From Phocaeicola_A sp045545095 (lineage in GTDB: Bacteria > Bacteroidota > Bacteroidia > Bacteroidales > Bacteroidaceae), in the NCBI GenBank assembly GCA_045545095.1, contig JAZQAG010000056.1, positions 1 to 55,989 on the forward strand: a stretch of DNA of 55,989 bases. The letters are read 5' to 3'. This document shows positions 34,411 to 41,741 of the stretch, one piece after another; within the stretch, counting starts at the first letter, position 1, and each line of letters begins with the position of its first letter. The position numbers and the translations under genes are program-made. The notes under the pieces were generated by a model, which was given only the letters and a program-made list of their open reading frames with translations, was not told where the DNA came from and did not search any database.

Positions 34411-36648
34411 ATGGAAGCAACCACTTTTTTTACTCCATCGGAAAGAGATTTGCTCTTCTCACTTTACAGGAAACTCCTGTGCCTTTCTGGCGATACCTTG
34501 CAGCCAACAGACTGTAGAAGGTTGAAGGGCCACATCATACATGCTGTAGCCAATAAGGCATTGGTACGCGACAACTTTGGATTGAATCCCATCATAAAGG
34601 ATATGCAGACGGCGGTCATTGTGGCCGACGAGATAGGTATGCGTCGTGCATCCATCCTCGGTATCATGTTGCATGGATGTGTGCAGACCGGTATATTGAC
34701 GGTAGAAGAGATTGATGCCCAATTTGGAGAAGATGTGGCTGGAATCATCCGTGGATTGGTGCGTATAAACAGACTGTATGAGAAGAGTCCTGCCATTGAG
34801 AGTGAGAACTTCCGTAATCTGCTACTCTCCTTTGCCGAAGATATGCGGGTGGTACTCATTATGATTGCCGACCGTGTCAACCTGATGCGCCAGATACGTG
34901 ATGTCGAAGACCTGGAGGGCAGACGACGGGTGGCAGATGAGGCTGCTTACCTCTATGCTCCGTTGGCTCACAAGTTGGGATTATATAAACTGAAATCGGA
35001 ATTGGAGGACCTGTCCCTCAAATATACCGAGCAGGAGATGTACTACCATATCAAGGAGAAACTCAATGCCACCAAGGAGGCCCGTGACCGTTATATCGCA
35101 GCATTCATAGGCCCTATCGAACAGAAACTGAACGAAGCCGGACTGCATTTTCATATCAAGGGACGTACCAAGAGTATACACTCCATCTACCAGAAGATGA
35201 AGAAACAAAAGACCAACTTCGAGGGAATCTATGATCTTTTTGCCATCCGTGTTATTCTTGACTCGCTTCCTGAACGGGAAAAGATGGAGTGTTGGCAGGT
35301 TTATAGTATTGTTACCGATATGTACCAGCCTAACCCCAAACGTTTGCGTGACTGGCTCAGTGTTCCTAAAAGCAATGGATACGAAAGTCTTCACATCACG
35401 GTACTTGGTCCTGAAAATACATGGGTAGAGGTCCAGATACGTACCGAACGTATGGATGCTGTGGCCGAACGTGGATTGGCTGCCCATTGGCGCTACAAAG
35501 GGGTAAAGGGAGAGAGTGGCTTGGATGAATGGCTGACCTCTATCCGGGAAGCATTGGAGAACTCTGATGGGGATGATTTGAAAATGATGGATCATTTCAA
35601 AATGGACCTTTACGAGGATGAGGTCTATGTCTTTACTCCCAAAGGAGATCTCTTCAAATTGGCCAAAGGGGCAACGGTGCTCGATTTTGCTTTCCATATC
35701 CATACCAATGTGGGCAGTAAATGTGTGGGTGGACGTATCAATGGCAAGAATGTGACTATCCGTCAGCGGCTCAACTCTGGTGATACGGTGGAAATCCTTA
35801 CTTCAGGAAATCAGACACCCAAGGCCGGTTGGTTGGATATAGCCACAACTTCTCGTGCAAAGACCAAAATACGTCAGGCGCTTAAGGAAATCAGCAGCCG
35901 GCAGGCTGCCTTTGGAAAGGAAACCTTTGAACGGAAACTGAAGAACCGGAAACTTGACTACGATGAACCCGTCACCATGCATCTCATCAAGAAGATGGGA
36001 TTCAAAGAGGTGAACCCATTCTTTCAGGCCATTGCTGATGAGCAACTGGATATCAATGATGTCATAGATCGGTACGAGGCACAATTGCGTTACGAGACTG
36101 ACCCTCTGCAACGGGCTGCAGAGGAGGGGCCTGTGCGTAGTGCCGGAAACTTCAATTTGCGTCCTGATGAGGAGTTGCAGAACCGTACCAATGTGAACAG
36201 TGATGTGTTGGTCATTGACCGTGGACTGAAGGGGATAGATTTTACACTGGCCAAATGTTGTAATCCTATCTATGGCGATGATGTGTTTGGCTTTGTCACT
36301 ACGGGTGGCGGCATCAAGATACATCGTACGGACTGTCCGAATGCTCCCCAATTGCGTGAACGTTTCGGTTACCGTATAGTCCGTGCACGATGGGCAGGCA
36401 AGAATGCTGGCTCACAATATGAAATCCGCTTGCGTGTGGTGGGACACGATGATATCGGTATAGTCAACAATATCACTTCCATCATCTCGAAGGAACAGCA
36501 TCTTATGTTGCGCGGCATCTCCATTGATTCTTATGATGGTTTATTCTCTGGCACCCTTACGGTGATGGTGGATGATACAGCCAAGTTGGAATTGCTCATC
36601 AAGAAACTACGCACAGTCAAAGGTGTGAAGCAGGTGAGCCGTTGTTGA
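34411..36648 (+). CDS. relA: RelA/SpoT family (p)ppGpp synthetase with degenerate hydrolase site
   Basis: A 745-residue Rsh protein of normal length: HD-like domain (about 30-190), synthetase domain (about 240-365), TGS (about 400-465; VYVFTPKGDLFKL), helical and zinc-finger regions (KCCNPIYGDDVFGFVT), and a C-terminal ACT domain (about 670-745). It makes the stringent-response alarmone from ATP and GTP/GDP in the cytoplasm. The synthetase motifs are intact (GRTKSIHSIYQKM, IYDLFAIRVI, SNGYESLHI, VEVQIRT). In the hydrolase half the conserved HD pair reads HG (IMLHGCVQTG), and the earlier metal-binding histidine is replaced (GLNPIIKD). The protein should therefore synthesise but not degrade (p)ppGpp. 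Bacteroidetes usually carry a second, bifunctional Rsh; this one is the RelA-like copy. Confidence 0.92.
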   Translation: MEATTFFTPSERDLLFSLYRKLLCLSGDTLQPTDCRRLKGHIIHAVANKALVRDNFGLNPIIKDMQTAVIVADEIGMRRASILGIMLHGCVQTGILTVEEIDAQFGEDVAGIIRGLVRINRLYEKSPAIESENFRNLLLSFAEDMRVVLIMIADRVNLMRQIRDVEDLEGRRRVADEAAYLYAPLAHKLGLYKLKSELEDLSLKYTEQEMYYHIKEKLNATKEARDRYIAAFIGPIEQKLNEAGLHFHIKGRTKSIHSIYQKMKKQKTNFEGIYDLFAIRVILDSLPEREKMECWQVYSIVTDMYQPNPKRLRDWLSVPKSNGYESLHITVLGPENTWVEVQIRTERMDAVAERGLAAHWRYKGVKGESGLDEWLTSIREALENSDGDDLKMMDHFKMDLYEDEVYVFTPKGDLFKLAKGATVLDFAFHIHTNVGSKCVGGRINGKNVTIRQRLNSGDTVEILTSGNQTPKAGWLDIATTSRAKTKIRQALKEISSRQAAFGKETFERKLKNRKLDYDEPVTMHLIKKMGFKEVNPFFQAIADEQLDINDVIDRYEAQLRYETDPLQRAAEEGPVRSAGNFNLRPDEELQNRTNVNSDVLVIDRGLKGIDFTLAKCCNPIYGDDVFGFVTTGGGIKIHRTDCPNAPQLRERFGYRIVRARWAGKNAGSQYEIRLRVVGHDDIGIVNNITSIISKEQHLMLRGISIDSYDGLFSGTLTVMVDDTAKLELLIKKLRTVKGVKQVSRC

Positions 36649-36719
36649 ATGCTTGAGAGGATGAAAGTGGCTTCAAATCGTTAATTATAACGAAAAAGGG
36701 AGGGTGTCGGGATATTTTT

Positions 36720-36751
36720 TTTGTCTCCTTATTCAAAGATGGGTATCTTTG
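36720..36751 (+). promoter_or_regulatory. Promoter of the small secreted protein gene
   Basis: TTTG (36720-36723), 20 bases, TATCTTTG (36744-36751): an exact Bacteroidetes consensus match, 56 bases before the ATG. Confidence 0.75.
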
Positions 36752-36806
36752 TCGCAAAATTTTGTAGAACCACCTGAGGGTGAATGAATAAAGAATAGTA
36801 GAATAT

Positions 36807-37304
36807 ATGAAAAAACTTTTGATAGCAGCATGTTTGGCATTGGGCTGTATGAGTGGACAGGCACAGGAGGTATTCAACCGCCTTTATGAATCAGCCTCGG
36901 CTGTAGTAAATGATCCGGAGGCTACGGAAAGCAAGACCAAACTCAACCATTTCTATATGACGGCATTGAATTATGTGAAGGATACTGCCTCAGAACGTAT
37001 GGAGACCGTTACGACAACTTTTCTTGATACTCAGGCTTATTATTTGTCGGAGTTCGTAGGCTCTTTTTTCAAGAATCTGAGCCTGTCTCATCAAGTGTCG
37101 GCAGAATGTCAGCATGGGGTGGTTATGGCTTATATCAATGCATCGCTTGACAATCCCCTGTTCGGCGATAAGGATACGGAGAAGGTGCATGCTTTTGTCA
37201 ATGAAAAGGGATGTCTCACTCCTTTCAGCTTGGATACCGATTGGGAAAAAGCCTATAAGACGGCGATAGAAAAATCCAATGAATTATTGGAAAAAAAGAA
37301 ATAA
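36807..37304 (+). CDS. Small secreted helical protein of unknown function
   Basis: A 165-residue protein with signal peptide MKKLLIAACLALGCMSGQAQ and a mature part predicted to be mainly helical. A cysteine in the signal region (LGC) does not make a good lipobox, and cleavage after AQA or AQ is more likely. I do not recognise a named family, though small periplasmic proteins of this kind occur throughout Bacteroidales. It has its own promoter and is probably a single-gene transcript. No motif suggests an enzyme. Confidence 0.65.
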   Translation: MKKLLIAACLALGCMSGQAQEVFNRLYESASAVVNDPEATESKTKLNHFYMTALNYVKDTASERMETVTTTFLDTQAYYLSEFVGSFFKNLSLSHQVSAECQHGVVMAYINASLDNPLFGDKDTEKVHAFVNEKGCLTPFSLDTDWEKAYKTAIEKSNELLEKKK

Positions 37305-37342
37305 AGGTCCAATAATAATTACGACTATAATAAAGTATATCA

Positions 37343-37402
37343 AAAAAATAGGCGTGGATTACACGGATAAATGAAATCCGCGTAATCTGCGCCTAAAAAA
37401 AT
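37343..37402. repeat. Imperfect hairpin between convergent genes (AT-flanked)
   Basis: TAGGCGTGGATTACACGGAT (37349-37368) pairs with ATCCGCGTAATCTGCGCCTA (37376-37395) with three mismatches, flanked by A7 on both sides, so it can act as a terminator in either direction. A second pairing (CACACTCTCTA with TAGAGAGGCTGTGTG, 37420-37463) lies next to it, before the DUF1573 stop. Confidence 0.65.
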
Positions 37403-37468
37403 AGATGGTGGATTTAGGTACACACTCTCTATATTATAGCTTAAAGCGTAGAGAGGCTGTGTGATGAT

Positions 37469-37924
37469 TTATTTGCTTCTTTCTTCGAGTCTTTTTGCCT
37501 CTTCTTCAGCCTTTTCGATAGCTTTCTGCAAATCCAAGTCCTTGGGAGTCATTTCACCTTTTATAAATATACGTACAATCTCGTTGTCAGCATTGCTGTG
37601 TATGGTGACAGTCTTACGGAACTTGCCGGGGAAACGGCCTTCTCCATTGTAAGTAACAGTCACTTCTCCCTTTTCACCTGGCTTGACAGGTTCCTTGGTA
37701 TATGCAGGGGCTGTGCATCCGCAGGAGGCAATGGCCTGATGAATAACCAAAGGGGCATCTCCTGTATTCTTGAATATGAATTTACAGGTTACTACAGGGT
37801 CGTTCTCTGAGAATGTACCAAAATCATGAGTCGTTTTCTCAAAAGTCAATTCAGCTTTTCCCTGAGCCAATGTCATCAGGCACCCGATGAACAGCAAATA
37901 TGCGATACTGCAAAGTTTCTTCAT
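37469..37924 (-). CDS. DUF1573 family exported protein
   Basis: A 151-residue protein with signal peptide MKKLCSIAYLLFIGCLMTLAQ and one compact Ig-like DUF1573 domain. The family pattern is clear: HDFGTFSENDPV, then FKNTGDAPLVIHQAIASCGCTAP, then PGEKGEVTVTYN and GKFRKTVTIHSNA. A charged helical tail (EKAEEEAKRLEERSK) ends the chain. DUF1573 proteins are abundant in Bacteroidetes, resemble abnormal-spindle/MSP-type domains and have no established function. The CGC cysteines may form a disulfide. The start is the ATG at 37922-37924 rather than a TTG nine bases upstream. A -7 box is at 38004-38011. Confidence 0.85.
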   Translation of the reverse strand: MKKLCSIAYLLFIGCLMTLAQGKAELTFEKTTHDFGTFSENDPVVTCKFIFKNTGDAPLVIHQAIASCGCTAPAYTKEPVKPGEKGEVTVTYNGEGRFPGKFRKTVTIHSNADNEIVRIFIKGEMTPKDLDLQKAIEKAEEEAKRLEERSK

Positions 37925-38003
37925 GTCAATCAATTGTTTTAATCCGACATCCGTCTCCTTGATTCCGAACGTCTGGGTTTGTAATTAATACATATTTCGG
38001 AGA

Positions 38004-38011
38004 CAAAGGTA
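38004..38011 (-). promoter_or_regulatory. Probable -7 element of the DUF1573 gene
   Basis: On the minus strand TACCTTTG lies 80 bases upstream of the ATG and matches TAnnTTTG; the -33 box is weak. Confidence 0.45.
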
Positions 38012-38107
38012 GCCTTTTTTCTTGGCTTATAGCTAAGGATGACTGAAAAATAACTTATTTTATAAACATTTTTACTTATAAAATGATTGGAGTTCCTATA
38101 GTTTTTG

Positions 38108-38115
38108 TATTTTTG
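38108..38115 (+). promoter_or_regulatory. Probable -7 element of tRNA-Gly
   Basis: TATTTTTG lies 22 bases before the tRNA 5' end, the same spacing as at the other tRNA genes here. TTGG at 38087-38090 is a poor -33 candidate. Confidence 0.5.
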
Positions 38116-38137
38116 CATCACAATATTGATTTCGAAT

Positions 38138-38210
38138 GCGGCAGTAGCTCAGTTGGTAGAGCATCAGCTTCCCAAGCTGAGGGTCGCGGGTTCGAGCCCC
38201 GTTTGCCGCT
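38138..38210 (+). tRNA. tRNA-Gly (anticodon CCC)
   Basis: The acceptor GCGGCAG pairs with TTGCCGC and discriminator T. The D-arm AGCTCAGTTGGTAGAGC is standard. The anticodon loop TTCCCAA reads CCC, and the T-arm contains GGTTCGAGCC. The length is 73 nt, CCA not encoded. A T-rich stretch follows. Confidence 0.95.
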
Positions 38211-38287
38211 CTTCTTTATTTTTCTTCCTCCCATTTCCTTTTTTGTTAGAACTTTGTTGGTGATATTGCATTAATCATCAAATGATG

Positions 38288-38325
38288 GTGTATGTATTCC
38301 ATTATTTGTAGAGAAATACATACAC
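38288..38325. repeat. Hairpin GTGTATGTATT/AATACATACAC
   Basis: A perfect 11-base inverted repeat in the spacer between tRNA-Gly and the convergent ferritin-like gene. It has no T-run; it may be a weak terminator. Nothing else is seen in 38211-38398. Confidence 0.5.
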
Positions 38326-38398
38326 TGATTGAAAATGACTACATGGTGGGATGGGAGAGGACTGGTGAGAATGGCTTGAGCAAATCCGGTAGAACAGG

Positions 38399-38926
38399 TC
38401 AGACAGTCAGTTCGTGTTTGGATTTCAACTTGCTGAACAGAATATGGGCATCCTGAAGAAAATCCTGTAACTCTTGCTCATGTTTCTCTTCTTCTGCCAT
38501 AATCCGTTTGGCCAAATCACAGGTGGTGAAGTCTATGCCATGTGTGTATTCTGCAATCTCATGGTAACGGAGTATGGCACAACGTTCTGCTTTTACATTC
38601 TGGTTGAGCAATAAGATGGAATCAGGATTTAGTGGGGCTTCATATTTGCAACGTGCCAATGCGGTCCATTGGGTTGGATCAAGTACTGGAACCCCTTCCA
38701 ACTGTATGATGCGTTCGGCAAGCCATCGGGCATGTTGAGCTTCTTCGCGGGCATGTTCTTCAAACTCTTTCTGTATAGGGCTTCTCATGATACCCTCAAT
38801 GACTTGTGCGCCAATCCAATACTGATAATGAGCTAACCATTCTTCTGATAATGCAGCATTCAAATGACTCAACAGACTTGAGACACTCAAGTCATTCTTG
38901 ATTATAGCAATACTTTCTTTAGCCAT
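38399..38926 (-). CDS. Ferritin-like Dps-like (bacterioferritin-related) protein
   Basis: A 175-residue four-helix-bundle protein of the ferritin superfamily. Candidate diiron ligands are visible: SEEWLAHYQYW on the first helix, EEHAREEAQHARWL on the second, ERCAILRYHEIAE on the third and AEEEKHEQEL on the fourth, i.e. two E...ExxH sets. The cysteine before AILRYHEIAE and another in TTCDLAKR recall the paired cysteines of the Dps-like (DPSL) subgroup known from Bacteroides fragilis, which stores iron and protects DNA from peroxide. The protein is probably a cytoplasmic oligomer. No OxyR- or Fur-type site was looked for in detail. The gene is monocistronic and ends facing tRNA-Gly. Confidence 0.8.
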   Translation of the reverse strand: MAKESIAIIKNDLSVSSLLSHLNAALSEEWLAHYQYWIGAQVIEGIMRSPIQKEFEEHAREEAQHARWLAERIIQLEGVPVLDPTQWTALARCKYEAPLNPDSILLLNQNVKAERCAILRYHEIAEYTHGIDFTTCDLAKRIMAEEEKHEQELQDFLQDAHILFSKLKSKHELTV

Positions 38927-39072
38927 ATTGTTACTTCTTTAGGATTAAAACTATGTTTCAAGAACATGAATGGCAGACCGTTTGTTTGCCTGAATGTGAA
39001 GAAGTTTTTATGAAAAAATATAATAACAGTAAAAAAGTTCAATTAAAATCTTGCAGATACGAAAAAACTAAG

Positions 39073-39080
39073 TATCTTTG
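39073..39080 (+). promoter_or_regulatory. -7 element of tRNA-Ala
   Basis: TATCTTTG lies 17 bases before the tRNA; the -33 region (CTTG at 39050-39053, 19-base spacer) is a one-mismatch match. Confidence 0.6.
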
Positions 39081-39097
39081 CAGCGCAAAACAAATAT

Positions 39098-39171
39098 GGG
39101 GCATTAGCTCACTTGGCTAGAGCGTTTGACTGGCAGTCAAAAGGTAACGAGTTCGATTCTCGTATGCTCCA
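39098..39171 (+). tRNA. tRNA-Ala (anticodon GGC)
   Basis: The acceptor GGGGCAT pairs with ATGCTCC, discriminator A. The anticodon stem TTTGA/TCAAA encloses CTGGCAG, giving GGC. The T-arm contains GTTCGATTC. The length is 74 nt. Confidence 0.95.
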
Positions 39172-39185
39172 CATAAATTGAAGGA

Positions 39186-39218
39186 AGAGAAGCAGGGAGT
39201 CACCGCTTCTCTTTTTTT
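39186..39218 (+). terminator. Intrinsic terminator of tRNA-Ala
   Basis: AGAGAAGC pairs with GCTTCTCT and is followed by six further T. Confidence 0.85.
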
Positions 39219-39251
39219 GTAATGATAACCATATAAATAACGTGTCAGACT

Positions 39252-39557
39252 ATGTTGATTTATAATACGACTTACCATATTGAAAATGACGAAGCAAGAA
39301 ACTTCGTTATATGGTTGCATGAGGTATATATTCCCAGAACTGAAGAAAATGGCTTGTTGAAGAACCCTCGTTTGACCCGTATCCTTAGCCACAAAGAGGA
39401 GGAGTCGGAATGCTTCTCGTTGCAATGGGAAGTGGAGGACTCACAACTGTTGCATAAATGGCATACCCAAGTGGGAATGTCCCTCAACGAGGAGATGTTG
39501 AAGGTCTTCAAGAATAAAGTGATAGCTTTCCCAACCTTGATGGAGGTAATCGAATGA
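39252..39557 (+). CDS. DUF4286 family protein
   Basis: A 101-residue soluble protein starting MLIYNTTYHIE, the usual opening of DUF4286 proteins (a ferredoxin-like, dimeric alpha-beta barrel style domain of unknown function in Bacteroidetes). Its last codons overlap the ruvC start by four bases (ATGA), so translation is coupled. The linkage DUF4286-ruvC suggests a housekeeping role, but none is established. Confidence 0.8.
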   Translation: MLIYNTTYHIENDEARNFVIWLHEVYIPRTEENGLLKNPRLTRILSHKEEESECFSLQWEVEDSQLLHKWHTQVGMSLNEEMLKVFKNKVIAFPTLMEVIE

Positions 39558-40129
39558 TACAGCCGGTCAAAGAAAAAATCATCTTGGGTATAGACCCGGG
39601 CACCAATGTCATGGGATATGGTGTATTGAAGGTGGTCGGTACGCAAGTGGAGATGGTGGCTCTCGGAGTCATTGATTTGCGTAAGATGAGTGACCCATAC
39701 CTGAAATTGGGACATATCTTTGAACGTGTTACAGGAATTATAGAATCTTACTTGCCGGATGAATTGGCCATTGAAGCTCCTTTCTTTGGTAAGAATGTAC
39801 AGTCCATGTTGAAACTCGGACGCGCTCAAGGGGTGGCTATGGCTGCAGCTATCAGTCGGGATGTGCCTATTACTGAATATGCTCCTTTGAAAATAAAGAT
39901 GGCAATTACGGGTAATGGGCAGGCGAGCAAGGAGCAAGTAGCCGGAATGCTCCAACGTCTCTTGAAACTGAAGGAACAGGATATGACACCGTTCTTTGAT
40001 GCAACAGATGCGTTGGGAGTTGCCTATTGTCATTATCTCCAAATGGGACGTCCTAATGTGACTAAAGGATATCATGGATGGAAAGATTTTCTGCAAAAGA
40101 ATCCGGATAGGAAAAAAGATAAATTATGA
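39554..40129 (+). CDS. ruvC: Holliday junction endonuclease RuvC
   Basis: A 191-residue resolvase of normal length that cuts recombination intermediates together with RuvAB. The RNase-H-like active site is intact: the first Asp in GIDPGTNVMGYG, a Glu in ELAIEAPFFGKN and the Asp pair in DATDALGVAYCH. The motif KMAITGNGQASKEQV is also conserved. The gene overlaps DUF4286 upstream and the tandem ATPase downstream (ATGA in both cases), forming a tight operon. Confidence 0.95.
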   Translation: MIQPVKEKIILGIDPGTNVMGYGVLKVVGTQVEMVALGVIDLRKMSDPYLKLGHIFERVTGIIESYLPDELAIEAPFFGKNVQSMLKLGRAQGVAMAAAISRDVPITEYAPLKIKMAITGNGQASKEQVAGMLQRLLKLKEQDMTPFFDATDALGVAYCHYLQMGRPNVTKGYHGWKDFLQKNPDRKKDKL

Positions 40130-41577
40130 GCATCATACGTATAGCAGGGGGAGTAGCCCGTCATCCTTTACATCGTTTCATAACTCCTTTGGATTTTACG
40201 TTGGAGCCGGGAGAGCATATGGCCATAATCGGCCCTAACGGAGGGGGAAAGAGTGAACTCGTGAATACTATCATTGGCAAATATCCATTATTGACCAATG
40301 AGGTGGAATATGACTTCCGTCCAAGAACCTCAACGATGGCCTTCGAAAATATCCGTTACATCGCTTTCCGGGATACATATGGAGATACTGCCGAAGGGTC
40401 ATATTATTATCAGCAACGATGGAACAGTCAGGATGCAGATATTTATCCTACAGTGGCAGAACTGATGCCTGCCGATGGAGATGAGGAAATGCGTCAGAAA
40501 CTCTTTGAACTGTTCAAACTAGAGTCTTTGATGGAGAAGTCTTCCATCCTGCTTTCCAGTGGTGAGATGCGCAAGTTCCAATTGACCAAGGCATTGATAG
40601 GTAATCCGAGGGTGTTGATTATGGACAATCCTTTCATCGGGCTGGATGTGTATGCCCGCAGACAACTTCACGATTTGTTGGTGGAGCTGATTCAAGGCAG
40701 TGACCTGCAACTCATGTTGGTGTTGTCAAGGGATGAGGATATTCCGGAATTCATTACTCATGTCGTAGAAGTGAAGGATATGACATGCGGTATAAAGCAG
40801 ACACGAAAGGATTATTTGGGGGGTATCGCTCCTTTGCCGTTCAAATGTCTGCCTCTCGAAAAACAAAAGGAGTTGCAGAACTTGCCTGCAAATCCGAATG
40901 ATGTTCAGGCCCAATGCATTATAGATTTCCATGATGTCACTATCCGATATGGGAAACGCACAATCTTGGATGCTTTGAACTGGCATGTGGGAAATGAAGA
41001 AAAATGGGCTGTCTCAGGAGAAAACGGTTCTGGAAAATCAACGTTGTTGAGTCTTGTCTGTGCCGATAATCCTCAATCCTATGCTTGTGATATCACTCTC
41101 TTTGACCATAAGAGAGGCTCGGGTGAAAGTATATGGGAGATAAAGAAACATATAGGATATGTCTCTCCCGAGATGCATAGGGCATACCAAAAGAATTTGC
41201 CGACCATTGATATCGTTGCTTCTGGTCTGCATGATACGATAGGGCTGTACAAACGTACTCCCAAAGAGCAATTGGACAGTTGCAGATGGTGGATGGATAT
41301 GTTTGGTATTGCTCATTTGGCAGAGCGTGATTTCCTTACCTTATCGAGTGGGGAACAGCGCTTGGCCTTGCTTGCAAGGGCATTTGTGAAGGATCCGCAA
41401 TTGTTGATTCTTGACGAACCTCTCCATGGGCTTGACAGTTATAATTCCCAGTTGGTGAAAGATATTATTGAGACTTTCTGTTCGCGTCCGGGAAAGACAT
41501 TGGTGATGGTATCCCATTATGAAGAGGAACTTCCTGCCTGTATCACTCATCGCTTGGTGTTGAAGAGAAAGCTGTGA
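40126..41577 (+). CDS. ModF-like tandem ABC ATPase with a degenerate first domain
   Basis: A 483-residue soluble protein with two ABC ATPase domains and no membrane region, like ModF/PhrA-type proteins. Domain 2 is normal: GENGSGKST near residue 302, LSSGEQR, LLILDEPLHGLD and SHYEEE. Domain 1 has Walker A GPNGGGKSE and LSSGEMR, but the Walker B region reads IMDNPFIGLD, with Asn in place of the catalytic Glu, and the switch position reads LSRDED instead of a His. One of the two composite ATP sites is thus probably non-hydrolysing. ABC proteins of this kind act in regulation or repair; the role here is unknown. Co-translation with ruvC is suggestive only. Convergent terminator downstream. Confidence 0.8.
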   Translation: MSIIRIAGGVARHPLHRFITPLDFTLEPGEHMAIIGPNGGGKSELVNTIIGKYPLLTNEVEYDFRPRTSTMAFENIRYIAFRDTYGDTAEGSYYYQQRWNSQDADIYPTVAELMPADGDEEMRQKLFELFKLESLMEKSSILLSSGEMRKFQLTKALIGNPRVLIMDNPFIGLDVYARRQLHDLLVELIQGSDLQLMLVLSRDEDIPEFITHVVEVKDMTCGIKQTRKDYLGGIAPLPFKCLPLEKQKELQNLPANPNDVQAQCIIDFHDVTIRYGKRTILDALNWHVGNEEKWAVSGENGSGKSTLLSLVCADNPQSYACDITLFDHKRGSGESIWEIKKHIGYVSPEMHRAYQKNLPTIDIVASGLHDTIGLYKRTPKEQLDSCRWWMDMFGIAHLAERDFLTLSSGEQRLALLARAFVKDPQLLILDEPLHGLDSYNSQLVKDIIETFCSRPGKTLVMVSHYEEELPACITHRLVLKRKL

Positions 41578-41677
41578 GTCATCAACGAAGTATAGCTTCT
41601 CTGCTACATGGAGCTATTTTACTCGATCATTCAAGCTATTTTCTTCAGTTATTTGAACGAACTTTCTGAACAATATA

Positions 41678-41726
41678 AAAAGGAGTCGGCCTCTTTCTAT
41701 AAAGGAAAGAGGCCGACTCTATAAAT
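41678..41726. terminator. Bidirectional terminator
   Basis: GAGTCGGCCTCTTTC (41683-41697) pairs perfectly with GAAAGAGGCCGACTC (41705-41719), flanked by A-rich and T-rich sides. It separates the ruvC operon from the FadL-like gene. Confidence 0.85.
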
Positions 41727-41741
41727 AATAAACGGAGAAAA

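Noticed and set aside
34981..35703. 240-codon open frame opposite the RelA-like gene
   Set aside because: Antisense to the conserved synthetase and TGS region, with no signal or motif of its own.
37343..37402. Mobile-element end or riboswitch
   Set aside because: A single imperfect hairpin between convergent genes with A/T flanks is better explained as a terminator.
39272..40096. 274-codon open frame opposite DUF4286 and ruvC
   Set aside because: It spans two real genes in antisense and crosses their overlap; Cys/His/Ser-rich shadow translation.
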